Assembly (NCBI RefSeq): GCF_003002065.1
Contig: NZ_PVZG01000006.1
Location: 124,001-188,000 of the forward strand
DNA from: Pseudosporangium ferrugineum
GTDB taxonomy: Bacteria > Actinomycetota > Actinomycetes > Mycobacteriales > Micromonosporaceae
Reading direction: 5' to 3'
Length of the DNA: 64,000 nt
Numbering within the stretch: position 1 is the first letter of the stretch; each line of letters opens with the position of its first letter. Below the pieces are notes generated by a model. It made no database searches. It was not told the origin of the DNA and saw nothing but the letters and a program-made list of their open reading frames with translations. The position numbers and the translations under genes were made by a program. Below are positions 18,798 to 27,852 of this stretch, piece after piece.

Positions 18798-20723
18798 GTG
18801 GAACAGACAGTGGAGTACGCCCACGCGACGGGGCTCCTGAGCGGAATCTGGCTGCTTGTCGCCATTCCGCTCGCCAGCGCGGCGGTCCTCCTGCTGCTCG
18901 GCAAGAAGGCCGACAAGTGGGGCCACTGGCTCGGCGTGCTGGCGGTCGCCGCGACCTTCGTCCTGGGCGCGTCGATGTTCTTCAGCCTGCGCGGGCTCGA
19001 CGCCGGTGCCCGCTCGGCGGAGCAGAGCCTGTGGGACTTCATCGCCGTGGGCAAGCTGGAGGTCGACTTCGGGCTGCTGTTCGACCCGCTGTCCGGCGTC
19101 TTCGTCCTGCTGATCACCGGTGTCGGCTCGCTCATCCACCTGTACGCGGTGGGCTACATGGCGCACGACCCGGGGCGGCGGAAGTTCTTCGCGTACTTCA
19201 ACCTCTTCGTCGCCGCGATGCTGCTGCTGGTGCTGGGCAACAACTACGTGATGCTCTACTTCGGCTGGGAGGGCGTGGGTCTCGCGTCGTACCTGCTGAT
19301 CTCGTTCTGGTACACCCGGCCGTCGGCGGCGACCGCGGGCAAGAAGGCGTTCCTGATGAACCGGGTCGGCGACGCCGGCCTGGCGATCGGCATCTTCCTG
19401 ATGTTCGCCACGATCGGCAGCACCCAGTACGACGACGTGTTCAACGGCGTCTCCGCGCTCTCCGGCGGCACCGTACTGATCATGGGCATCCTGCTGCTGC
19501 TCGGCGCCGCCGGTAAGTCCGGCCAGTTCCCGCTGCAGGCCTGGCTCCCGGACGCGATGGAGGGCCCGACCCCGGTCTCGGCCCTGATCCACGCGGCGAC
19601 GATGGTCACCGCCGGCGTCTACCTCATCGCCCGCTCGCACGCGATCTTCACGGCGAACGAGACGCTGCAGACGATCGTGGTCACGGTCGGCGCGATCACC
19701 TTGCTGATGGGCTGCATCATCGGCGCGGCCAAGGACGACATCAAGCGCGTCCTCGCCTGGTCGACGGTCAGCCAGATCGGCTACATGTTCCTCGGCGTCG
19801 GGCTCGGCGGGGCGGCGTACGCGCTGGCCATCGTCCACCTGCTCGCGCACGGCTTCTTCAAGGCCAACATGTTCCTCGGCGCCGGCTCGGTCATGCACGG
19901 CATGCACGACCAGGTCGACATCCGCCGCTTCGGCGCCCTGAGCAAGTACATGAAGTGGACCTGGCTCACCTTCGCCACGGGCTGGCTCGCGATCATCGGC
20001 ATCCCGCCGCTGTCCGGCTTCTTCTCCAAGGAGCCGATCATCGCGGCGGCGTTCGAGCGCGGCGACTGGACCTCCTGGCTGTACGGCGGTGCCGCGCTGC
20101 TCGGCGCCGGCCTGACCGCCTTCTACATGACCCGGCTCTTCGTGCTCACCTTCCACGGGCCGAAGCGCTGGACCGAGGACATCCACGAGCCGCACGAGTC
20201 GCCGTACATCATGACCGTGCCGCTGATGCTGCTGGCGCTCGGCTCGATCGGCGCCGGCTGGCTCATGTCGACCTCGGTCCCGGACTGGCTGGAGCCGGTC
20301 TTCGGGCAGGAGGAGGCCGCGCCGCACGCGGTGCTGAGCCACACCTGGATCACGATCCTGTCGATCGTCGTCACCCTGCTCGGTGCGGGTCTCGCCTGGG
20401 CGCTGTTCCGCAACGGCACCGCCGAGCAGGAGCAGCCCGCGGGCGTGCTGGTGCGGGCGGCCCGGCGCAACCTCTACACCGACGCGTTCAACGAAGCGGT
20501 GTTCGAACGGCCCGGCATCTACCTCACCCGCGCCCTGGTCTTCCTGGACAACAAGGGCATCGACGGCGCGGTGAACGGCCTGGCGGCGACCGTCGGCGGC
20601 AGCTCGGGGCGCCTGCGCCGGCTGCAGACCGGCTTCGTCCGCTCGTACGCGTTGTCCATGCTCACCGGCGCCGTGCTGGTCGTCGGCGCGTTCCTCGCGA
20701 TCCAGCTGGGGTGGTTGGCGTAA
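18798..20723 (+). CDS. nuoL: NADH-quinone oxidoreductase subunit L (antiporter-like proton pump)
   Basis: A 641-residue Mrp-antiporter-like subunit. The key Glu is in NNYVMLYFGWEGVGLASYLLI and the key Lys is in LLGAAGKSGQFPLQAWLPDAMEGPTPVSALIHAATMV, the signature of the family. The C-terminal region with the long lateral helix is retained (the last ~90 residues end LGWLA). GTG 18798 has AAGGGGCC upstream and lies 12 bp after nuoK. The TAA overlaps the nuoM ATG. Confidence 0.97.
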   Translation: MEQTVEYAHATGLLSGIWLLVAIPLASAAVLLLLGKKADKWGHWLGVLAVAATFVLGASMFFSLRGLDAGARSAEQSLWDFIAVGKLEVDFGLLFDPLSGVFVLLITGVGSLIHLYAVGYMAHDPGRRKFFAYFNLFVAAMLLLVLGNNYVMLYFGWEGVGLASYLLISFWYTRPSAATAGKKAFLMNRVGDAGLAIGIFLMFATIGSTQYDDVFNGVSALSGGTVLIMGILLLLGAAGKSGQFPLQAWLPDAMEGPTPVSALIHAATMVTAGVYLIARSHAIFTANETLQTIVVTVGAITLLMGCIIGAAKDDIKRVLAWSTVSQIGYMFLGVGLGGAAYALAIVHLLAHGFFKANMFLGAGSVMHGMHDQVDIRRFGALSKYMKWTWLTFATGWLAIIGIPPLSGFFSKEPIIAAAFERGDWTSWLYGGAALLGAGLTAFYMTRLFVLTFHGPKRWTEDIHEPHESPYIMTVPLMLLALGSIGAGWLMSTSVPDWLEPVFGQEEAAPHAVLSHTWITILSIVVTLLGAGLAWALFRNGTAEQEQPAGVLVRAARRNLYTDAFNEAVFERPGIYLTRALVFLDNKGIDGAVNGLAATVGGSSGRLRRLQTGFVRSYALSMLTGAVLVVGAFLAIQLGWLA

Positions 20724-22261
20724 TGAAGGACTTCCCGTTCCTGTCCATCCTGACGTTGCTCCCGCTGGTGGGCGCGGCAGTGGTGGCCTTCATCCCCCGC
20801 GGCAAGGGCAACCTCGCCAAGACGATCGCCCTGGTGTGGTCGCTGGTGGTGCTCGCGCTGAGCATCGGCATGTGGGTGGCGTTCCAGGTCGACGGCGACC
20901 GCTTCCAGTTCCGCGAGTCCTACCAGTGGATCCCCACCTGGGACGCGCGGTTCACCTTCGCCGCCGACGGCATCGCCCTGGTGATGCTGGTACTGATCGC
21001 GGTGCTCGTACCGGCGGTGATCCTGGCCTCGTGGCACGACGTCGACGAGGCCAAGCGGTCGGTGCCGACGTACTTCGCGCTGCTGCTCGCCCTCGAGTGC
21101 ACGATGATCGGCGTCTTCGCGGCCGCCGACGTCTTCCTGTTCTACGTGTTCTTCGAGGTCATGCTGGTCCCGATGTACTTCATCATCGGCTCGTACGGCG
21201 GCCAGCGCCGCCAGTACGCCGCGGTGAAGTTCTTCCTCTACTCGCTGGTCGGCGGCCTCTTCATGCTGGCCGCGGTCATCGGCCTGTGGGTCGTCGGCGG
21301 GCACACGTTCGACTGGGCGAACCTCAAGGACGCCTCCGCGGCGTTCGAGACGAACACCGCCCGGTGGCTGTTCCTCGGCTTCTTCATCGCGTTCGCGGTC
21401 AAGGCACCGTTCTTCCCGTTCCACACCTGGCTGCCGGACGCCGGTGTCGCCGCTCCCGCGCCCGCCGCCGCCCTGCTGGTCGGCGTGCTGGACAAGGTCG
21501 GCACCTTCGGCATCCTGCGCTACTGCCTCCCGCTCTTCCCGGAGGCGGCGCGCTGGTTCGCGCCGGTGGCCCTGGTGCTGGGCGTCATCGGGATCATCTA
21601 CGCGGCGCTGCTGGCGGTCGGGCAGAACGACCTCAAGCGGCTGGTGTCGTACACGTCGATCGCCCACTTCGGGTTCATCGGCATCGGCATCTTCGCCTTC
21701 ACCACCCAGGCCGGCACCGGCTCGGTGCTCTACATGGTCAACCACGGCCTCGCCACCGGCCTGCTCTTCCTGGTGGTGGGCATGTTCGTGGCGCGCCGCG
21801 GCTCGGCCCTGGTGAGCGACTTCGGCGGGGCCGGCAAGCTCGTACCGGTCCTGGCCGGCGTGCTGTTCTTCGCCGGTCTGGCCTCCCTGGCCCTGCCCGG
21901 CACGGCGCCGTTCGTCAGCGAGTTCCTGGTGCTGATCGGCACCTTCACCACGCACAAGGTGTACGCGGTCATCGCCACCGTGGGCATCATCCTCGCCGCC
22001 GCGTACGTGCTCTGGATGGTGCAGCGGACGACCCAGGGCACGCTGAACCCGGCGCTGACCGAGGTCCCGGCGATGCACAAGGACATCACCCTGCGGGAGA
22101 AGGTCGTCGTCGCGCCGCTGGTGCTGCTCCTGCTGCTCCTCGGCTTCTATCCGAAGCCGGTCACCGATGTGATCAACCCGGCGGTCCAGGCGACCATGCA
22201 GGACGTCGGCAGGACCGATCCGGCTCCGACGGCGGTCGCGAACGGAAAGGTGGCGCGGTAG
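20723..22261 (+). CDS. nuoM: NADH-quinone oxidoreductase subunit M (antiporter-like proton pump)
   Basis: A 512-residue antiporter-like subunit. Signatures include LFYVFFEVMLVPMYFIIG (key Glu), KAPFFPFHTWLPDAGVAAPAPAAALL (key Lys region) and LKRLVSYTSIAHFGFIGIG. ATG 20723 overlaps the nuoL stop; the longer frame upstream lies inside nuoL and is rejected. nuoN follows two bases after the stop. Confidence 0.97.
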   Translation: MKDFPFLSILTLLPLVGAAVVAFIPRGKGNLAKTIALVWSLVVLALSIGMWVAFQVDGDRFQFRESYQWIPTWDARFTFAADGIALVMLVLIAVLVPAVILASWHDVDEAKRSVPTYFALLLALECTMIGVFAAADVFLFYVFFEVMLVPMYFIIGSYGGQRRQYAAVKFFLYSLVGGLFMLAAVIGLWVVGGHTFDWANLKDASAAFETNTARWLFLGFFIAFAVKAPFFPFHTWLPDAGVAAPAPAAALLVGVLDKVGTFGILRYCLPLFPEAARWFAPVALVLGVIGIIYAALLAVGQNDLKRLVSYTSIAHFGFIGIGIFAFTTQAGTGSVLYMVNHGLATGLLFLVVGMFVARRGSALVSDFGGAGKLVPVLAGVLFFAGLASLALPGTAPFVSEFLVLIGTFTTHKVYAVIATVGIILAAAYVLWMVQRTTQGTLNPALTEVPAMHKDITLREKVVVAPLVLLLLLLGFYPKPVTDVINPAVQATMQDVGRTDPAPTAVANGKVAR

Positions 22262-22263
22262 CC

Positions 22264-23796
22264 ATGGGAGACCTGAAACTGCCCGACATCGACTACGGCG
22301 CCCTGGCGCCCATGTTGATCCTCTTCGGGGCGGCCTGCCTGGGCGTCCTGCTGGAGGCGGTCGTGCCCAAGGCCCGCCGGTACGCCATCCAGCTCGGCCT
22401 CGCGCTGGTGGCGCTGGTCGCCGCCCTGGTGACGGTGATCGTCGAGCGCAACACCCGGATCGTCACCATCGGCGGCGCGGTGGCCGTCGACGGGCCCACG
22501 CTGTTCCTGCAGGGCTCGATCCTGCTGCTGGGCGTCGTCTCGCTGCTGCTGATCGGCGAGCGGTCGATCGAGGCCGGGGGCGCGTTCGTCTCCCAGGCGG
22601 CGATCACCGTCGGCTCGCAGAAGGACCTGCGGCAGGCCAGTGGCCAGCCCGGTGGCACCGAGGTCTACCCGCTGACGATGTTCGCGCTCGGTGGCATGCT
22701 GCTGTTCGTGGCGGCGAACGACCTGCTGACCATGTTCGTCGCGCTCGAGGTCTTCTCGCTGCCGCTCTACCTGCTCTGCGCCCTGGCCCGCCGGCGGCGC
22801 CTGCTGAGCCAGGAAGCGGCCCTGAAGTACTTCCTGCTGGGCTCGTACGCCTCGGCCTTCTTCCTGTTCGGGGTCGCGCTCCTCTACGGCTTCAGCGGCG
22901 CGGTGGACCTCGCGTCGATCCACGCCGCGGTCGCCGACCCGGCCCGCAGCGAGGTGCTGCTCTTCGCCGGCCTGGCGCTCGTCGCCATCGGCCTGCTCTT
23001 CAAGAGCGCGGCGGCGCCGTTCCACGTGTGGACCCCGGACGTCTACCAGGGCGCCCCCACGCCGATCACGGCGCTGATGGCGGCCTGCACCAAGGTGGCG
23101 GCGTTCGGTGCCCTGCTCCGGGTGCTCTACGTGGCGTTCGACGGCGTCCGCTGGGACTTCCAGCTGGTGCTGGGTGTCATCGCCGTCCTGACGATGCTCG
23201 TCGGCGCGGTGCTGGCGGTCACCCAGACCGACATGAAGCGGCTGCTGGCGTACTCGTCGATCGCGAACGCCGGGTATCTGCTGGTGGGTGTCCTGGCGCT
23301 GAACAAGGACGGCCTGTCCAGCACGATGTTCTACCTGGTCGCGTACGGCTTCTCGGTGCTCGCCGCGTTCGGCATCGTCTCGCTGGTGCGCGACGCCGAG
23401 GGTGAGGCGACTCACCTCTCCCGCTGGGCCGGGCTGGGCCGCAAGAGCCCGCTGTTCGCCGGGGTCTTCTCGTTCATCCTGCTGGCGTTCGCGGGCATCC
23501 CGCTGACCAGCGGTTTCACGAGCAAGTTCGCGGTCTTCGGCGCGGCGATCGACGGCGGGCAGACCTGGCTGGTCATCTTCGGTGTGATCACCAGCATGCT
23601 GCTGGCGTTCCCGTACCTGCGGGTCATCGTGATGATGTGGCTGCAGGAGCCGGGCGAGAGCACCCCGGCGGTCTCCATCCCCGGCTTCCTCACCTCGGCC
23701 GCCCTCGCCATCGGCGTGATCGCGACCTTCGCGCTCGGCGTGATCCCGGCACCGCTGCTGGACCTCACCAACGACGCGGCGCAATTCGTCCGATAA
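22264..23796 (+). CDS. nuoN: NADH-quinone oxidoreductase subunit N (antiporter-like proton pump)
   Basis: A 510-residue antiporter-like subunit and the last gene of the operon. Signatures include LLTMFVALEVFSLPLYLLCAL (key Glu), FKSAAAPFHVWTPDVYQGAPTPITALMAACTK (key Lys) and MKRLLAYSSIANAGYLLVG. ATG 22264 follows nuoM by two bases. The stop is followed 16 bp later by a strong terminator, so all 14 nuo genes appear to form one unit. Confidence 0.97.
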   Translation: MGDLKLPDIDYGALAPMLILFGAACLGVLLEAVVPKARRYAIQLGLALVALVAALVTVIVERNTRIVTIGGAVAVDGPTLFLQGSILLLGVVSLLLIGERSIEAGGAFVSQAAITVGSQKDLRQASGQPGGTEVYPLTMFALGGMLLFVAANDLLTMFVALEVFSLPLYLLCALARRRRLLSQEAALKYFLLGSYASAFFLFGVALLYGFSGAVDLASIHAAVADPARSEVLLFAGLALVAIGLLFKSAAAPFHVWTPDVYQGAPTPITALMAACTKVAAFGALLRVLYVAFDGVRWDFQLVLGVIAVLTMLVGAVLAVTQTDMKRLLAYSSIANAGYLLVGVLALNKDGLSSTMFYLVAYGFSVLAAFGIVSLVRDAEGEATHLSRWAGLGRKSPLFAGVFSFILLAFAGIPLTSGFTSKFAVFGAAIDGGQTWLVIFGVITSMLLAFPYLRVIVMMWLQEPGESTPAVSIPGFLTSAALAIGVIATFALGVIPAPLLDLTNDAAQFVR

Positions 23797-23812
23797 TTGT
23801 CAATGTGATAAA

Positions 23813-23849
23813 AACAGCCCCGGCCTTGTGGCCGGGGCTGTTGCCTTTT
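23813..23849 (+). terminator. Rho-independent terminator of the nuo operon
   Basis: Perfect 13-bp arms AACAGCCCCGGCC (23813-23825) and GGCCGGGGCTGTT (23830-23842) enclose a TTGT loop, followed by GCCTTTT. Confidence 0.92.
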
Positions 23850-24003
23850 CGGGCAATTTCTCCCGGCAGCGAGGTGCGGCGCGTGACCAGGCAATTCCGG
23901 TCCGGTGTGCCGGTCGCGCCCGGCGGTGTCCGTACCATCACACGATTTTGATCTTGTTACCCCTGGGGAGGTCGCGGGAAATCTCGTATGGCATCGTGAA
24001 AGC

Positions 24004-25014
24004 GTGACTGCTGACAGCGCGCTGACGTCGCTCGGCCTCGAGATCGACCCCACGGTCGATGCCTCGGTGTCGGCGACGCTTGCCGTGGTGGAGGACGCGC
24101 TGCGCGACAACGTGGCCAGCGCCGACCCACTGGTCGCCGAGGCGGCGCGGCACCTGATGGACGCCGGCGGCAAGCGCTTCCGGCCGCTGATCGTGGCGCT
24201 GGGCGCCCAGTTCGGTGACCCCGCCCGGCCGGAGATCGTGCCGGCCGCGCTGGTCGTCGAGCTGACCCACCTGGCCACGCTCTACCACGACGACGTCATG
24301 GACGAGGCCGCCGTGCGCCGCGGCGCCCCGAGCGCCAACGCCCGCTGGGGCAACTCGGTGGCGATCCTGGTCGGCGACTACCTCTTCGCCCGCGCCGCGG
24401 ACATCGCGGCCACCCTGGGCCCCGAGGCGGTCCGCCTCCAGGCGCAGACGTTCTCCCGGCTCGTGCACGGTCAGATCGCCGAGACCGCCGGGCCGCGCGG
24501 CAGCGACGCCATCTCGCACTACCTGCACGTCATCGCCGAGAAGACCGCGTCGCTCATCGCGACGTCCGCCCGCTTCGGCGGCCTGTTCTCCGGCGCGACG
24601 CCCGAGCACGTCGAGGCCCTCGCCGGGTACGGCGAGACGATCGGCATCGCGTTCCAGCTCTCCGACGACCTCCTCGACATCGCGTCGGAGTCGGTGCAGT
24701 CCGGCAAGACGCCCGGCACCGACCTCCGCGAGGGCGTCCCGACCCTCCCGGTGCTGTACGCGCTGGCCGGCGACGACACGGACGCGTCGGCGGTGCGCCT
24801 GCGCGAGCTGCTCGCGTCGGGCCCGCTGGTCGACGACGCGCTGCACGCCGAGGCGCTGGGGCTGCTGCGCGAGTCCCGGGCGATGAAGCGGGCGCGCGAG
24901 ACGGTCCGCACCTACGCGGAGGACGCCCGGGCCCGGCTCGCACCGCTGCCGGACGGGTCGCCGCGCCGCGCCATGGAGTCGCTCTGCGACTTCATCGCCG
25001 ACCGCACCAGCTGA
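24004..25014 (+). CDS. Polyprenyl diphosphate synthase (trans-isoprenyl synthetase)
   Basis: A 336-residue trans-prenyltransferase of the long-chain type. The first Asp-rich motif is DDVMD at about residues 96-100 (HLATLYHDDVMDEA) and the second is DDLLD at about 221-225 (IAFQLSDDLLDIA). GGKRFRPLIV binds isopentenyl diphosphate. It probably makes the menaquinone side chain, given its place directly after nuo. No small side-chain-blocking residues are obvious just before the first motif, so chain length cannot be read. GTG 24004 fits the family N-terminus. The last codons and stop lie in an 18-bp tandem array. Confidence 0.92.
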   Translation: MTADSALTSLGLEIDPTVDASVSATLAVVEDALRDNVASADPLVAEAARHLMDAGGKRFRPLIVALGAQFGDPARPEIVPAALVVELTHLATLYHDDVMDEAAVRRGAPSANARWGNSVAILVGDYLFARAADIAATLGPEAVRLQAQTFSRLVHGQIAETAGPRGSDAISHYLHVIAEKTASLIATSARFGGLFSGATPEHVEALAGYGETIGIAFQLSDDLLDIASESVQSGKTPGTDLREGVPTLPVLYALAGDDTDASAVRLRELLASGPLVDDALHAEALGLLRESRAMKRARETVRTYAEDARARLAPLPDGSPRRAMESLCDFIADRTS

Positions 25015-25122
25015 GCCGACCGCACAGGCCGAGCCGACCGCACCAGCTGAGCCGACCGCGCAGGCCGAGCCGACCCCACAAGCTGAGCCGACCGCACCAG
25101 CTGAGCCGGCCGTGCCAGCTGA
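24997..25122. repeat. 7 x 18-bp repeat of the polyprenyl synthase end including its stop
   Basis: Seven exact 18-bp units start at 24997 and every 18 bp to 25105. The consensus GCCGACCGCACCAGCTGA encodes A-D-R-T-S-stop. Units 1, 3, 5, 6 and 7 end in TGA; units 2 and 4 end in CGA (AGGCCGA). All stay in the synthase frame. The array ends four bases before the convergent MFS stop. Confidence 0.95.
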
Positions 25123-25126
25123 GCTT

Positions 25127-26311
25127 TCAGCGCAGCATTCGGCTGCCCAGGACCATCAGGGCGGCCGCGGCGAGCATTGCCGCGCCCGCGACCGTCCACA
25201 TAGTCGGGTAGCCGGCGGCGTGCGCCACCGCGCCCAGCCCCAACGGCCCCGCGCAGCCGCCCGCGTACACGCCGGTCTGCGTGATGGAGGTCGCCGCCGC
25301 CGGCGCCTGCGGATGAAGCCGGACCACCGCGAAGTTCATCAACCCCGGCCACGCCCAGCCCAGGCCGAACCCGAGCACGACGCCGAGCACCAGCGGCACG
25401 ACGCCGCCCACCGCGAGCAGGGCGAGACCCACGGCCCCCGCGGCCAGCAACCCGGCGATCACCGCGATCTGCCGCGCCGGGAAGAGGTCCGCCTGCCAGC
25501 CGCCGCCGATCCGCGCGGCGACGCAGACCGCGCTGCCGAGGGTGAGCGCCAGTCCGGCCGGGCCGGGTGCGATGCCGCGCCCCACCGCCGAGTCGACCAG
25601 GAACGTGCCCAGCGCGTTCGCGGCGCCCGAGGCCAGGGTCGCCGCCGCGCCGATCACCACCAGCGCCGCGGTGGCCCGCTCGCCGCGGTCGGCCCGCGAC
25701 CGTCTCGCCTCGTCCCGCTCCACCGGTACGAGCCGGAGCGCCGCGGTCGCCCCCACGGCCGCCAGCACGAACGCCCACCGCCACCCGGCGGTCAGCGCCA
25801 CCACGGGCACCGCCACGCCCGCCAGCATCGTGCTCACCGGGATGGCCGCCTGCTTCACCCCGAACGACAGACCCTGCCGGCGTACGGGCACATGCCGCGA
25901 CAGGCTCACATTGCTCGCCAGCTGTCCCATGGCGTTGGCGCCCGCCCCGAGCGCCAGGATCGCGATGAGACTCCACAGTGAACGGGCGGCGACGGCGATC
26001 GTCAGCAGCGAGGCGGAGGCCAGGCCGATGCCGGCGCGCGCGACGGCGGTGGAGCCGTACCGTTCGACGAGGGCACCGGCGGGCACCGACGCGAGCGCGC
26101 TCGCCCCGAAGTATGCCGAGACGGCCAGCCCGAGACCCGCCGGAGAAAAATCGAGCTCCTCGCCGATCTGCACGGCGAGACCGCCGACGAGGAAGACCGG
26201 GACCGAGCACGCGATCGTCGTGGTAAGCGCGCCGGTGGCCGCGCGGACCGGCCGGACCGCGTTCGCGCTGGTCCCCGCGGTGTCCGGGACGGAGATCGAA
26301 GGTTCGGCCAT
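25127..26311 (-). CDS. MFS transporter
   Basis: A 394-residue, 12-span major facilitator permease. The loop 2-3 motif appears as AGALVERYGSTAVARAG. A long hydrophilic loop (ERDEARRSRADRGERAT) separates the two six-helix halves. The ATG at 26311 (MAEPSISVPDT) is preferred over GTG 26368, because a TTGACA-like -35 lies between them. It is divergent from an IclR regulator, which may control it. Substrate unknown. It converges on the polyprenyl synthase array. Confidence 0.9.
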   Translation of the reverse strand: MAEPSISVPDTAGTSANAVRPVRAATGALTTTIACSVPVFLVGGLAVQIGEELDFSPAGLGLAVSAYFGASALASVPAGALVERYGSTAVARAGIGLASASLLTIAVAARSLWSLIAILALGAGANAMGQLASNVSLSRHVPVRRQGLSFGVKQAAIPVSTMLAGVAVPVVALTAGWRWAFVLAAVGATAALRLVPVERDEARRSRADRGERATAALVVIGAAATLASGAANALGTFLVDSAVGRGIAPGPAGLALTLGSAVCVAARIGGGWQADLFPARQIAVIAGLLAAGAVGLALLAVGGVVPLVLGVVLGFGLGWAWPGLMNFAVVRLHPQAPAAATSITQTGVYAGGCAGPLGLGAVAHAAGYPTMWTVAGAAMLAAAALMVLGSRMLR

Positions 26312-26464
26312 CAGTCGGAGACTATGCCCGGGAATGCCAATTTCTAGACGCTGAGTGTCAATGACCACACGTCGCGTAGAGATCGGTCATGGTCGACACG
26401 CTCCAGGCATTCCGTCCGGGGAAGATTATTCATATGGTGTAAGTCCCCGGCGTCGGAGGTAGCT

Positions 26465-27259
26465 GTGCGCGACCCCCTGGCGGAGCCGTCAGATCTCATC
26501 CGGAGCGTGTCACGCGCCCTGCGTGTGCTCGAGTCGGTAGGTCGGGCCCCGCGCGGACTCACCGTGAAACAGATCGCTCGACGGTGCGAGCTGACCGTTG
26601 CCACGACCTATCACCTTGTCCGCACTCTGGCGTACGAGGGATATGTGATCCGGCGAGAGGACGGCACGTACATCGTCGGCCTCGAGATCGCCGATCGATA
26701 TCGGGAGCTGGTGTCGGCGTTCCGCGGGCCGCCCTCGGTCGGCGAGGCGCTGCGGCGGGCGGCGGTCGAGACGGGCTACAGCCACTACCTCGGCCGGTTC
26801 GTCGGCGGGCGGATAGCCGTGACCGCCTCGGCGGAGGGGGCCCGCTCGCCGTTCATGGACGAGATGGTGCCCGGCTTCGACGAGGGCAGCCACGCCACCG
26901 CCCTGGGCAAGGCGCTGCTGGCGACGCTCACCGCCGACCAGCGGGCCCGCTACGTCCGCGACTGGGGCATGCGGGCCTTCACCCCGGCGACGCTGACCAC
27001 CCCCGAGGCGCTCGAGGCCGACCTGGCCGCGGGCGAACGGCGCGGCATGCAGCTCGAGATGGGCCAGTTCCGCCAGGGCCTCGCCTGCGCCGCGGTCAAC
27101 GTCATCACCGACCGGGACATGGAACGCCGGCTCGTGCTCGCCTGCGCGCTGCCCGCCGCGGAGATGCTGACCTCGGCGCGGGTGGTCCGGGCCAAGCTCA
27201 CTGCGGCCGCCCGCAGCGTCGCCGAGGCCCTGTCCACCGGTGACGTCGCGACCGCCTGA
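26465..27259 (+). CDS. IclR-family transcriptional regulator
   Basis: A 264-residue regulator. The N-terminal winged helix-turn-helix (SVSRALRVLESVGRAPRGLTVKQIARRCELTVATTYHLVRTL, about residues 13-55) is followed by the IclR effector domain with DEMVPGFDEGSHATALGKALLA. GTG 26465 has CGGAGGTAG upstream. It is divergent from the MFS gene across about 150 bp, suggesting ligand-controlled transport. Effector unknown. Confidence 0.9.
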   Translation: MRDPLAEPSDLIRSVSRALRVLESVGRAPRGLTVKQIARRCELTVATTYHLVRTLAYEGYVIRREDGTYIVGLEIADRYRELVSAFRGPPSVGEALRRAAVETGYSHYLGRFVGGRIAVTASAEGARSPFMDEMVPGFDEGSHATALGKALLATLTADQRARYVRDWGMRAFTPATLTTPEALEADLAAGERRGMQLEMGQFRQGLACAAVNVITDRDMERRLVLACALPAAEMLTSARVVRAKLTAAARSVAEALSTGDVATA

Positions 27260-27275
27260 CCTTTCCCCGACCGGT

Positions 27276-27303
27276 TGAACCCGTCGACCTTCGCGCCCGT
27301 AAG
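27276..27303 (+). promoter_or_regulatory. ECF-sigma-type promoter of the sigma gene
   Basis: TGAACC (27276-27281) and CGTAAG (27298-27303) are separated by 16 bp. This is the classic ECF arrangement (GAACC...CGT, as for mycobacterial SigL-type promoters). Placement 34 bp before the sigma start suggests autoregulation. Confidence 0.7.
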
Positions 27304-27336
27304 ACAGGGTGGAACGCGCGAGGGAGGTCGGCAACG

Positions 27337-27852
27337 GTGGAAGATCACGACGCCGAACTGCTGCGCGCGTTGCAGGACGAGCACGGGGAAGCCCTGTTCG
27401 CGCACGCCGTACGCCTCTCCGGAGGTGACCGCCAGCGCGCCGAGGACCTCGTGCAGGAGACCCTGCTGCGGGCCTGGCGCTATCCCGAAGCGCTCGATCC
27501 GGAGCGGGGCACGGTGCGGTCATGGCTGTTCACCACCGCGCGCAACCTGGCCATCGATGCCTGGCGGCGCCGGTCGGTACGGGTCGGCGAGGTGGTCACG
27601 GACATGATTCCCGAGCCTCCGCCCAGCGCGGACGAGGCGGACCGGGCCGTCGAGGCCTGGACGGTCGCCGAGGCCCTGGGGCGGCTGTCCCAGAGCCATC
27701 GGGAAGTGCTGGTCGAGTGCTTCTACCAGGGACGATCGGTCGCCGAGGCGGCCGCGCGGCTCGGCGTACCGCCCGGCACGGTCAAGTCGCGTACGCACTA
27801 CGCCCTGCGCTCGCTGCGCATGGCCCTGGACGAGATGGGGGTGACGGGATGA
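27337..27852 (+). CDS. ECF (group 4) RNA polymerase sigma factor
   Basis: A 171-residue sigma factor. Region 2 has ALFAHAVRLSGGDRQRAEDLVQETLLRAWRYP and WLFTTARNLAIDAWRRR. Region 4 has LSQSHREVLVECFYQGRSVAEAAARLGVPPGTVKSRTHYALRSLR, seen here as the motif VPPGTVKSR. GTG 27337 has GGAGGTCGG upstream. The stop overlaps the ATG of a zinc-type anti-sigma gene, so the two form a unit like SigL/RslA or SigK/RskA. The inducing stress is unknown. Confidence 0.94.
   Translation: MEDHDAELLRALQDEHGEALFAHAVRLSGGDRQRAEDLVQETLLRAWRYPEALDPERGTVRSWLFTTARNLAIDAWRRRSVRVGEVVTDMIPEPPPSADEADRAVEAWTVAEALGRLSQSHREVLVECFYQGRSVAEAAARLGVPPGTVKSRTHYALRSLRMALDEMGVTG

Noticed and set aside
18324..20342. A 672-codon - strand frame opposite nuoJ-nuoL
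   Set aside because: Antisense shadow, rich in His/Glu/Arg; nuoK and nuoL are certain on the + strand.
24997..25122. Idea that the gene-end arrays are CRISPR repeats
   Set aside because: Units are contiguous without spacers, are 14-36 bp and differ between loci; there are no cas genes.
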